NCBI RefSeq assembly: GCF_021134715.1
Contig: NC_060017.1
Location: 3,286,001 to 3,350,000, forward strand
Direction: 5' to 3'
DNA: 64,000 bases
DNA from: Daphnia pulex
Lineage: Eukaryota > Arthropoda > Branchiopoda > Diplostraca > Daphniidae
Of the stretch, positions 45,401 through 57,400 are shown piece after piece. A program made the translations under genes and the position numbers. The notes below the pieces were generated by a model. That model was not told the origin of the DNA, ran no database searches, and saw only the letters and a program-made list of their open reading frames with translations. Positions within the stretch are counted from its first letter, which is position 1, and each line of letters starts with the position of its first letter.

Positions 45401-48400
45401 TCTTTTTTCTTTTTCTTTTGGGAAATTTTGTCTTTCGGTTCGGCGAGCTTCTTTTTTTTTTTTTCGTCTGGCCAGAGTCCCGAATAATCTTGTCAAAAAA
45501 TGAGAAGAAAAAGTGAAAGAAAAAAGTAAAGAGGACGGAGAGGGGAAAAAAATGGGAAAACAACAAATCTAATACGACTAGATATCTCATTCGAAAGCGG
45601 AGAGTGAGTGAGTGGAGAGAAGATCCGGATCCATTAATCACCGATGGAACTAGCCGTGATTCCCTGGGAAACTTGACTCACCTATTCTTCTTCTTCTTCT
45701 ATTCCTTCCAGGTTTTTTTTTTTTACCTTTTTTTTTAATTTTTCTACTCTCTCGAAATCTATACAGATACCAGTATATATACCGTCTACACACGTATAAT
45801 ACAAATGTAAGGCTTCTCCGTGCTGGTGCCGTGCTCCATTGATTTCCTTGTAAATAAATAGAAGAAGAATTCTGTAAGCCGCATTCCACAGCAGCAGCAG
45901 CAGCAGCTCTTTTCTTCTTCTTCTTCTTCTTCTCCTCTTGTATGATTCTCAGTTATAGCTCAGAGAATCGGGGCCCAGGACTTGTATCTCGCATTTCTAT
46001 TTGAAAAACGCGCATAACTTGCGCATAATAGCAGACGCGGAATCAAAGTGTTGCCGAGCTTGTGAAAAGAGACGCTGGTTGAATCGAGCAAATTATGCCG
46101 AATCATCAGACGAATCGTTGGCCGTCATCAGTTATATACATCAAAATCATCATCATAATAATTCAATTCATGGAGATAAAAAAAAAAAAAAGTAAAGTCC
46201 CTTTTTCTATCCAGCCAGGCCCATCCACTCCCCCCTTGAAGGAATATTTACTATTTTTCGATAAAAGCGGGGAGTTTGATATAGGGAGAGAGTCTGAATG
46301 ATGATATAGAGGGGGGTAAGTTGTGCTTTTGAATTGAGTCAAGTGAACATTTTATACGGGCTGTTATTAAAGAGATTGGGTGAGCGTTACCTGACTCCTC
46401 TATACACTGTATAATATGTTGTATATATCACAGACTCTAACACTGAGCTGTGGGGAAAAGAGTTATATGTACTAGGAGATATAGACTGTGAGAGAAGGGG
46501 GTGAAAATGATACCCTTGGCATCTCTTTTTTCCCTCCCGTCTATTATATTCGCTCGCCCTTTTCTTTCCTGATTCTATTTGATCTTTCGCGTATCTACGA
46601 TCGAGTTGTATATAGTAGTATAGTACCACAATTAGCCGATATGATTGTTGGAACCGCGGCAGCTCTATACATGGTCTTTATATATAATCCACCCTTTTAT
46701 TTCTTTTGGCGTTGTTCTCGCTCTCCATTTCTTTCCCACCGTGATTGCATCGCCAAATTTGCCGTCACGGATCAGAAACCATTGGAAAGGAAATGACGGG
46801 GAACGCAGCAGAGTGAGTAGACGGTAGATATTATGTATTAGGAAATATGGAAATATATGACGGGCAGACTCTATGACCTCCAGACGAATCACGCCATTCA
46901 TTCCGATTTGATGTTATTCGCTTGTCTACAAAAATATTTTCGGAATACGTCTTTATTTGTATTCAAAGTCCCACCAACTTGTTTTTATTTTTCCCCAGAG
47001 TTCCAGAAAAATGGAATGCGCAATAGTGTCAGAAATGAATCTTTTTTGGCGTGTGTGTATGTGTGTGTCTATATGGTGTATACTCGAAGCTCTAAAGTCT
47101 TATAAGGTGTCGAGAGTGTATCAAGCGTCTGGGTCGAGTGAGCAAGTGACACTTGATACTGCAGGCCGACGTGGTTTCGGTGTGAAGGACAGCTACAAGC
47201 CTCGTTCTATACAATCAACTCCGCCCGCCACCATCACCACCAGCATTCACCGAGTAAAATGTGTAAAAAGTACACAGTATAATAATTCCTCGTTCTTCTT
47301 CACTTTTCTTTTTTTTCTTCAGCCGCCTTCTCATTTTCACACAGGCAATGTTATTTTTATCCTCTTCTGGTGTTTTTCCGGGGGTGTAAGTTAACCAACA
47401 TTTTCCCTTCAAAAAAGAGAGATGACGTTGAAAACGGGTGTGAGTGCGCACTGTATATTTATTATTATTCTTATGTTACACATATTTTTTCTTTTTTTTT
47501 AAAAAGGGAAATTTTTTAAACGCTTCATTCAACCGCCTACGGCACGGAAAAGTTCCAAACACACGCTGCTGCTGGACGGCATTTTTTCGTTTTTATTTTT
47601 TTTTCATTCGGTTGCCGCACTCTTCTGCAGTTGACTCGAGCGGATGATATTGCACGGCTGTTGTTGATATGTGACGAACCAGAAACATCAGGGAGGGACG
47701 TGGCGGCAGCTTTGACCGCGGGACTCACGCTGGGACTCGACCGCTTAGCCCCCAGAAGGGGGCCGGCCCATGCAGCAGTGTGCGCTCTCTCTCTCTCTTT
47801 CAATGTTGTCTCGACTTTCTGTCTCTCTTTTTTCTGTCCTTATTCTCTGCGTTCTACCGCTATACAGTCGGCGGGCTGCTGCTGCTCCTTGTTCGAGCTG
47901 TCACGGACACGCACTCTGTACCCGCAAACCACCGCCTCCCTTGAAAAACGTCGACAGTTTCTCTCTCCCGTTTTCTTCTTGCTTCTGATTGCCCTCCTAT
48001 TTTTGAATGCCCACTCTGTTGGGTGTGCAGTGGGACCATCTGTGACGCAATAACGCTTATTGTCGTTCCCGTTCGATTTTTGATAGGGCCGTCCCATCTC
48101 TTTGATCGACTTTGGCGTCTGGGCTGCTCTAATGTATAGAGTTATTACGACAGTTTTTATTTTTGCGCTTTTATGTTCAATGTAATCTTTCTCATTAGTA
48201 TACTATTTCGGGACGCGGAATAATATTGAATTACCTCATAAACACTCTGCGAGTCCGAGGGACGTTTCATGTATATAAATAGTGTTTCGCGCTTCTGTTT
48301 GCATTTGCGCGTAAAAACGGTGGTCGGCCAATTATGATTAGTGGACGCGACGCCAATACGCGATACCATCACCCGACCGCAACGGCAACCATCTAAAGAG

Positions 48401-50050
48401 CGTTACATTTTGACGCAGCTTTAATTGCTTATGGATCATCAAGGACTCGTCGCCGTTGCGTAATCCAGCTGCTGCAATGTATAAATACAGCAGTTGAGTG
48501 CAAATCTTTTTGATTCGCCTTCATATAAAAACGAAAATAAAATAAAAAGCCAGGGCCATTCATATGAAAAATAAATCAAAAGGGTACTCGACTAGAAGAA
48601 AAAAAAGGGAAAGTTGAGGGTTGATCTGATCGTTTTATTTTTAAATTCACCTATACCGTATAAATAGTTTCATATATAAAAAAGGAAAAAACAAAATTAT
48701 TTCATTCCCTTATAGGAGCGAACGGACTGGTTTTTCAACTTCCCGGGCGGTCTTCAAACTCTAGCCCATCGTCGTCCGAGACAAGCAATAACATCTTTAG
48801 GCCTGTGCATGCTGGCCTACTGATACGCACCTAATAGTGTTGGGCTCTTTTTAAAAAACCAACGAGCTGGGCACTCCTATTAGTTAATGATGCCGTTGAT
48901 GAGGTTCCTCCTTTGCCTATCCTAACTATACTCTACACATATATTCATTTGTGTTGTTTCGATGTGTATAAACACACACGCATCTACACAAGCCGACGGC
49001 GGTTTTGTTCTTCATTAGCCGCCGGACCCTTCTCTCATCTCCAAAACAATAAATAAGACTAAATTCGCTTGATGGGGGGTTGGACCGAGGGGAAAACAAA
49101 GAAAGAAAACAAATCCATTAAGAAAGAATATTAAGTTGAGATTTCTGGCACAACATGAAAATGTCGTTTTTGATTCAAATGCACTTACGTAATAAAATAA
49201 CGTTTCAATAGATTTAAAAGTGGACACTGAAATGAGAGGAAGCGGCTCGTTCATACATAAAACTGGGTCGACCCTTTTTTTTGACAGGTTAATTGTTCTG
49301 TCGTACGCAAAGACATGTCCGATTTTTCTTCATTTGGATTTATTCCAGTTCTGTCCATCGTCCAGTTTGACTTTTTTTTTTCTTTTGAATAAAACGTGTG
49401 ACGTCGTCCGTCATTTGTCGAGACAAGGCCTTTCGCCTGTCTTGAGACCATTTGTCCTCGAAGATGATCTCCTTCGATAAAAGACCGCCGAAAATAAAAA
49501 AAACAAAAACCTATCGGGAAAAAAAATTGCGGGAGTATATTTTCGGTCATTGAGTCACGAACCGTTTTTGACGTATTCCGCGCGGCGGCACGATCGGCAC
49601 AAATTCCAGCCGTTCCGCGTCAATCGCAAATCGACTCTGACGTTTGTCTTGGAATTGCTCAATAGTAACTTTTTGCCATCTGTACAATTTGAATGTCTAA
49701 AAAAAATATTAATAAAAAGAGAGCACAAGACTTAGACACAAAAGACGCATCAAATAGTTTGAGAATGACGTCAGTCGGACACTGTATCGAATTACAATTT
49801 GCATACGTCAATCGAATCGTCGAAGGGGCACTGTCAAAACGGAGCAATTCTATAATACGCTGCTGCTGGCCTTTATCGAATAGGTCACTTGGGTTTGAAA
49901 GACTAAAAGGACCGTAAGAAATCATTCTAGTTTCTAGCCCTCTCTAACGTGAATCGGAGGATTATATAAGTGAAACGGGCGGGTCGAGCGCTGACGAGAA
50001 GTTGACGTGTCGGCGTCGCGGGACCGTGTGAGGCACCGCGCGGGAAAGCG
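42430..50050. other. Spacer between the two apterous genes
   Basis: No gene is supported. It contains TTC/GAA and CAG tracts (for example near 45890-45930), AT-rich low-complexity runs and scattered mixed-composition patches. A frame of 140 codons at 47631-48053 has no recognisable domain and I do not call it. TGACGTCA at 49766-49773 and TATATAAG at 49963-49970 approach the upstream region of paralog 2. Confidence 0.45.
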
Positions 50051-50098
50051 AACCCGCTGCCTCTGCCCAGCATGTGGACGACGCGGAAGCTTCAACTG

Positions 50099-50235
50099 TG
50101 ACGTCACTGTTGATGGCCGACCAATGGGCGGCAAGCTCCACCCTTCTCGCCCTAGACCCCGCCCTTTTGCTCGGCCATTTTAACTTACATCCAATGGCCT
50201 AGTCCGCCCTCTTTCTCCCTCTACTTCCTTCCTTC
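50099..50235 (+). promoter_or_regulatory. Promoter-like element cluster upstream of apterous paralog 2
   Basis: Within about 140 bp lie TGACGTCA (50099-50106), CCAAT (50121-50125), CCCCGCCC GC-box-like (50157-50164), GGCCATTT (50173-50180, Pho/YY1-like), a second CCAAT (50191-50195) and CTTCCTTCC ETS-like repeats (about 50225-50238). The density and spacing resemble a TATA-less GC-rich promoter. It sits about 1.3 kb before the coding ATG and just before an ATG-poor stretch. Confidence 0.4.
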
Positions 50236-50416
50236 CTTCCTATTACTCGGAGAATGGAGGGAACTGAAGGAGACAAGGCAACAGCACGCTCTGGCGACAT
50301 ATTGAATGATGTACGCACGCGCGCACGCGTTCCCGACCGCGGAAGAGCTACCAACTGTACAAACGAAACAAAAAAAAAAGAAAAAAAAAGACAAGAAATA
50401 CGGAACGAGTCGGATG

Positions 50417-51496
50417 ATGGCGTCGCCGTCAAAGAGCTTAGGAGGTTACAGTCCTTGTAGACGGTCGTTTGAGTTTGTTCCTCCCCCGCCGGCAGACCTC
50501 TGTATATAAAATCAAAGTTCACCAGCGAAAAAAATTGACAGAAAATAAGGGAACAACACTTTTGTATCAAGAAAAGAAAAACAAGATCGAATAGCTTATT
50601 GCCTTCTGTACATTGGAGAGAGAGGCAAAACTGATAGCCGGGCAGCAGACCATCGTCGCTCTCAGCTGTTCATCGCAACACCGCCTTCTCGCGACCTTCC
50701 TTCGGCGCATTTCAACTTCGGCGCACAGGACAGAGAGCGGTCTCCTCCCCACCCACCCACCCGCCATCCCGACTCTCTCTCTCATCCGCCCGCCTCGTTT
50801 CGAGAAAAACACGCACGCGGAGAAAAAAAAAGTAAAAGGGAAAAAGGACAAGTAGTGAGCAACATCTTTGCTTTTTCGTGGGCTGGGCGTGTTGTGTGTG
50901 TGCGGTGGTGCTGTTGTCGAGACGCGATCCGGTAAACAACAATCGGGTCGGAGAGCAGGCGGAGAAGGCGCGTTCCTGGGCGACCCTCACAACCGTTCTT
51001 CCTCCCCCCTTCTCTCTCTCTCTCTTATGCAGCAGAGTCGGGCGTCGTAGGCGGAGTTTCGGTCAACCGACAGGAGCAGTGCAGTGGCACAACACGCAGT
51101 GAGCGGAGGGCAAAAAGGAAAAAGGTGAAGGAGCAGAGAGATCCGAAGCGGGATCTTCATTCTTCGACAGCAGTCGGCTGATGTGGTATAGGCTTAATAG
51201 ACGCGTCGCCAGCAGCATCTTCGTTGGCTTCGGCTGGGCGTCGTGACTCACGCCAGCACACGCAACTCCGGGCCCCCCCTTGTGTGTTTAGATCCTATCT
51301 CGTTTAGAGAGAGACGGGCAGGAAGAAGAAGAAAAGTGAGTGCGCCAGATCGTCGTTGGGTGTGAATAGAAATACTTGAGATAGGAATCGCGGGATTCAA
51401 GGTGAGAGGCGCCGGGAGTCGTCCGTTTGATTATTGGGCGGTGAAAAAAGTGAGTGGGGGGGAAATCGGGCGTGATTTATCGGCGGGCCGGCCACC
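50417..51496 (+). other. Predicted 5' leader of apterous paralog 2
   Basis: In about 1,080 bases before the coding ATG there are only two ATGs, against roughly 17 expected, which suggests most of it is transcribed leader. The two open short frames at 51027-51050 (MQQSRAS) and 51181-51246 (21 codons). Possible donors (aaaagtgagt near 51332, caaggtgaga near 51400) mean an intron in the leader cannot be excluded. Confidence 0.35.
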
Positions 51497-54400
51497 ATGC
51501 CGGTGATGTCAACTGAGACGGCCGGCGACGATCAACAGGCCACGGCAGTGACAATCAAACACGAATCCTCTTCCGGCACCAGTATGCATCAGTTGCTCTC
51601 CAATTCAGTGGCGGCCGCCACGGCCTCGTCCGGCGGCGGCGGAATGGGCGGCGGAACTATGGGCGGCATCGTCGGCAGCGAGCATCACTCGCCGTCGCCG
51701 ACGACTCTGTGCGGCGGCTGCGGATTCAAAATCACCGACCGCTACTATTTGGTGGCCGTCGAACGGGCCTGGCACAGCGAGTGCCTCAGGTGCGGAGAGT
51801 GCCGACGGCCGCTGGACACGGCCCTGTCCTGCTTCTCCCGCCAGTCACGAATCTACTGCCGTGACGATTACTACAGGTATATACATAAGCGTGTGCTGTG
51901 TGTGCTGTGTGTCATATGTGTTATCCCTGCCTCCTCGTCCCAAGCCCTCCTTTTACTCGCTCACGCCGCATGCTGAAATTAGACTTTCACTTTTGCTCGT
52001 AACACGACATCATCACAGCAGTCTACAGCTTCTAAAATTCCCTCGGGACATGTTTATAGGACGTGTGTATCAGAGCAGCAGCAGCAGGATTGAACTTTAG
52101 ATTCACGTCACCCAAGTTACAAAGTTCAATGGTTTCCTTTTCGTCGTGGAAATAACGAGCGAGCGCAGAAAAGTCATGGGACGAAATTTTCATTTGCCAT
52201 TAATATATACGTAGTTAACGGTTAACCCAGATTTGAATCGTCAATTTGTTTAGACTATACATCTGTGTTAGTAGCAGCAGCGATCTGAATTCGTTAGCAT
52301 TTTTTGGGGGGTGATTGATTGATGGCTCTTAACGATTTGATCGTTTGAGTATACGAGAGGATCAAATTATAGCCAAATAAAAGGATCGATTCAGGCCTAT
52401 ATGCCGGGAACAGTAATCTTTTTAATGTCTAATTTAGACGGGCGGATATACTACTGGAACAACAACCGGCTGCCCAGTGTAAAAAAAAAGGGGAAATAAA
52501 ACAAGAGTAACCACCCATGACCCACACCATAAACAATATTTTTGCTGTAATTCAGTTATCGCGGGTCATCAGCTCGTGTCGTTCGCTTATCATCCGTACA
52601 AGAAAAGAAGAAGCTCTCTCGCGCGGGAGGGGAATAAATCATTCGTAAAACCATCCGAGAGTATCGTGTTGGAGGTCACGTTCTCCATCATGCAGCTGAT
52701 GTTAAAAATAAAATCAAATGCAATTCATAAACAAACTCACCAACACCATCACACACACACACACAAATAATAATAAAATAAAACGGGGTGATATTCGATC
52801 CGGCCTTCCGCAAGCCTTTCCAAATCGACCTTGAAATGAAATCATTTTTTCCAGTTCGTCGTGTGCATTTCAAAATTTGGGTCGGAATAGGGAAGGAGCC
52901 ATGGCTGGTAAAAAAAAGAGGCCTAGCCGCGTTATTGCGTCATACTAATAATAATATAGTAAGCTGCGTAGTGTTTAAAGGCATCGCCACCGATGAAGAT
53001 TGTTACCAGGTTGTCTCTCCACGCCACATTTCCCATGTGGCTTTGTGGCTGATGTGGGAAATAGACCAAATGCTGGGCGGGTTTGCGTGTTGCACTTTGC
53101 AGGGGATGCTCGCCCGTCACGGCCAGCAGCAGCAGTCTCTGTCCGCTGCTGTTTATTGTTTTTGTGTCCAATGGTCGAGCTGTCAGTTGCGTCAGAAAAC
53201 GGGATAACAGTGCGGGATGTCGAGCGTAGGGAATTCGTAATGAGCGTGTCACCTTGTTGTCACCTGATTCTTTCCATATTTTTTGGTCGTGGCCCGTCAG
53301 ACGTCCAGTTCAGGTGTGTGGTGTTCCAGTAGCCGCCCTAATTCCCATTCTCCCACTCATGATTTATTCATATAGGGGGGAGGGGAAGAATTTGGCCCCG
53401 GCAGTCACGTTGATATTTGCACAGCTATCGCCAAAAAGACAACAAAGAAATTCCAGCAATCCATCAAAAAAATATATCTGCATGGCTCATGACTTTCTTG
53501 TTCTCTTCTTTTGTCTTTTTTCTATTCGTAACGGCAGATTGTTCGGCGTGAGACGTTGCAATCGCTGCTGTCTGCCGCTAGGATCCAACGAACTGGTCAT
53601 GAGAGCCCGCGACGCCGTCTTCCACCTGGCCTGCTTCACTTGCGCCGCCTGCAACCAGGTATAAACAATATGCAACATTGCGCAATCAAGTTGTATTTCA
53701 ACATTTTTTTTTTTTTGTTTCTGAATGGGCAGCCGCTGGCCAAAGGTGACATTTTCGGGATGCGAGACGGAATCGTCTACTGTCGACTTCACTACGAGAT
53801 GCTCCAGCATCCAGCGACGCTGACGTCATCTCACCAATCGCATCAGCACGGCCTCCTCATGTCTCACCATCACCCGACGCAAGGCAACAACAACGGACTG
53901 ATGGGCACTCCCGACGGCCCGTGCGATCTCTCGTCTTGCGGACCACACCACGGGCTCTTGCCGCCGTCCGGCTTCCATCACTCGCATTTGATGCCGCCGG
54001 AATCGGTCAGCCCCAGCCAGCACATGATCAATATCCTCTCCTCATCGGGCGTTGATCCGGTCAACGATTCGTCCTATCCGTCCGGATTGCGTCCCAGCAT
54101 CTTTGGCGGAAGCGTGGCCGCTGGCGGACAGGACTACCTCCACAATCCGTCGGCCAACGATTTCCAGCGCTGTCTGGGTGGAAGCGGATCGGCCGTTTCG
54201 AGTTTCTTCCCGTCACTGTCGTCGAGCGGAGGACTGGGCAACGGCGGCTTGGGTGGCAATTCGCCCGGGTCCGGCTCGTTGGGCCATCATCACAGTGTTC
54301 AGAAAGGACGGCCCCGGAAGCGAAAGATTCCTCCGGCGGCGGCAGCAGTTGCGGCAGCGGCGGCTCTCGTCCATTCCAGCAACAACAATAACAACAACAA

Positions 54401-57400
54401 CAACAACAACGGCGGTGGTGGCGGCGGCGGCGGCGGGTCGACGGGCAATCATTCCGATTCGACCATCCTGGGCCAGCAACAACACCTGAACGCGGCCAAT
54501 CTCAGACAACTCACTGCCGGAATCGGTTAGTTTCAAATTTTTCAAATTTTATTCGCGGGCTTTTATTTCATGCGTTTCGTAAGCGGCGGCCAACGGGCAA
54601 CTGCCAATGTTTATCAAACGCGTATACGGGGACATGCGTGACAGCTCGGTGGAGGCAATCGTGAGGGGAGGAGGGCCTATGTCACGACGACATCCAACGC
54701 AGGTGGAATTCATTTCCATATTCCAACATGAGAGTTGGAAACTGGTTTGACGATGCCGAAACAAACACAAGGTTCGTTACTGGCCATCCATTTCAATGAT
54801 CGGCTCATCAATCAGCTGACGCAAAATCTGCGTGTGGATCCTAAAGAAAAATTATAAAAAAAAGAAAGGGGCATATAACAATCAGAAAGAAAGAAATCAA
54901 ACGAACGAATATTAACGAACAGTGTCAACGATCTTATCGACGATTAATTGCGCCCATTTCCCCCCTTTTTTGTGAGTGGTTTCGAGGGGGAATTACTTCG
55001 GCGCATTATGCATCGCCTGGTTATGATTTATATCAGCGGACGTCTTTTCACGTAGCTTTCGCAATCGGCCACTTAAAACAAAAAAAAGTCCAAAAATCGG
55101 CGAGTGGACCGTAGTCAAAGGATGTTGGATAAGAACCCACAGCCCGAAGCTCTTAGAAACACGTACTACGCATCACTCGAGTCCACCTTTTCTCTCTGTC
55201 TGGATATCTATCCTTCAAATAATTGAACGGGGCTGCCATGCTGATAGATTTCTAAAGGTAGATGAGGTCGACACGCTGTCACAGCAGCACCTGTGCCCGC
55301 TTGTCTCGCGTGCTGCCCTGCTGGCCCGGCCGCGTCGACGACAAACAGAACTAATAAATACGCAACCCCAGAGCCATCCATCCATCCACGACTTGGAACC
55401 GAAATTTTTATACTGGTTCGAGATTGAAAATAGCTCCGATATCCTACATGGTCTGCTATCCCCTATGTATATTTGACTATCAATTATCGTTTCTTCTCAT
55501 TTATTTTTCGAGTTGTTATTGACTTATCGCCACTTTCAATCGGGAATGACCCAATGTCGATTCATTTGCCTTGAAAGAGCATTCGATCTTTATGGTCCGG
55601 TTGAATAGAATTGATTGAATTTCCCGTCATTCAATATTGACTTTTAGTTATCATTGCGATATGCTACTCTTGAAATCGAAACATCAAAAGTCACGACCGT
55701 TCTGATGGGTCGTCGTGGTCATTAAGACCCCCAAGTACAATTTTCTCGGAACGATTTCAGCGGGTGTATAGAATAGCGCTCGCCATATATTGAGTTGTAA
55801 AGCGTAGAAACCGGGCGCGTTGACTCATTGGTCGCCAGCCTTTTCCTCCTACGCGCCCATTATTATTATGCAAGTTGAAGCCAAACTAAGAAATCAGGAG
55901 GGTGGAAGAAAAAAAGAAATATATCCTTCAGAGAGTTGTCGCAAGTGATGACAGTTTGACAGGTCGAGTCAAAACGCGTACTTTTCTTAACGACCTCCCT
56001 CCTCCTCCCCGCCCCTCCTTTACCATGTGATGTGCCTCCCCATCTCTAACCTTGTGCTGTGCCATTCTCTTTTGAGAGAATGCCAATGTACATACGGCTG
56101 GCCCTGTTTAGTCTGCAAGTTCACGAGAGAATCTGAAAATGAAGAAGAAGAACTTTGGGGAACTTGGTGCGTTTTAGTGGAAGCTGGAAGAGGGGGGCTG
56201 TATATAGACCTTGTATATTGCATGACGCAGTGAGTGAATGTTGAGACAAGAAGTGTAGGCTCTGACCTTTAAGGACTGTCAAGGGGACCCCCAGAAAAAC
56301 ACGACGCTCAGGTCATTCATCCATCCATCCATCAGCGCCCAACTGGCGAGGTCTCTGCGGTCCAACATGAGGCGCTCGCGCTCCTCTCACCCCAAAAGGC
56401 CCCCACCACCAGTTCTTCTCGTCTCCCTCATTTCAAGTCACTTAAAATAGTAAGCGAAAGTCAAAAAGCCACTTCTTTCTTATTTGGGAAGAAGTCTAAA
56501 ATGTTGAGACTTTTTTCGGGATGTCATTGCCCAGTAATGTCGACTCCTCTCGCTCTAGACGCGTATAGCGCCGCGTATAATTGGGAGCGCGTGTGGCTCG
56601 TTCGTCCTGCCGCACTCCCGTGGCCTTCTGACTGTGTTGTGCTGACGTCCGTCCAAGGCAACGCGCTGATGCGCTCGTTTCCCAATCCAAATATCCCGGC
56701 CAACCCTCAGCCGAGGGATCGATGGTCTATGACGTTGATTACATGTTCTCCCGCATTTGCAGTTCAGCAACAGGCAAACATGGGTGAGAATAGGACACCG
56801 ATGCTTTTGGCGTCCTTGATGTCATTAGCCCATCGATCAATGACTCGTCCAAGGCCGAACGGATTTGATTCAATCAAAACCCCAACCTGTTAATTGAAAG
56901 GTTATCACCTCTCTATTTCACTTTCTCTATCCCGTCCCGTCTGTTTATCACAGTGCGGGTTCCGCGCTTTTTGGCCAGCCCCTCTCCGATATCCACACCA
57001 TGGCGTCTCTCTTCCGCTTTACATTATATGTCCACTCCGCGTTAGCAGATAGAGACACAGTCGAGGGATAGTATATGGAAAATAAAAAGAACCTTCATCT
57101 CTCGCTGGACTGTGTGACTGCTGGGAGAGAAAAAGAGAGTTGTGCTGCTGCTGAGAGTTCCACAGTTGAAAAGAGGTCGCGTGTTCGGGGTCAGCCGGGC
57201 TTCGAATATCTGGCGCCTCTCCGGCTCATTTCTCCCCTTTCACACGTGAACCATATAGTACACACATAGTCTCTGTCCAGCAAATAGTATATACGTACTT
57301 TTTGACCAGCATTAAATCAAATAGCCCTTATTTTTTTGTTTTTCCTAAGAATATTTGACTTGCTATTCGATAAACTCAGGCCTATACCTAATGTTGTCTA

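Noticed and set aside
47631..48053. 140-codon + strand frame in the inter-ap spacer
   Set aside because: The second half is Ser/Leu/Phe-rich from CT repeats, no domain is recognisable, and overlapping frames on the other strand are also open.
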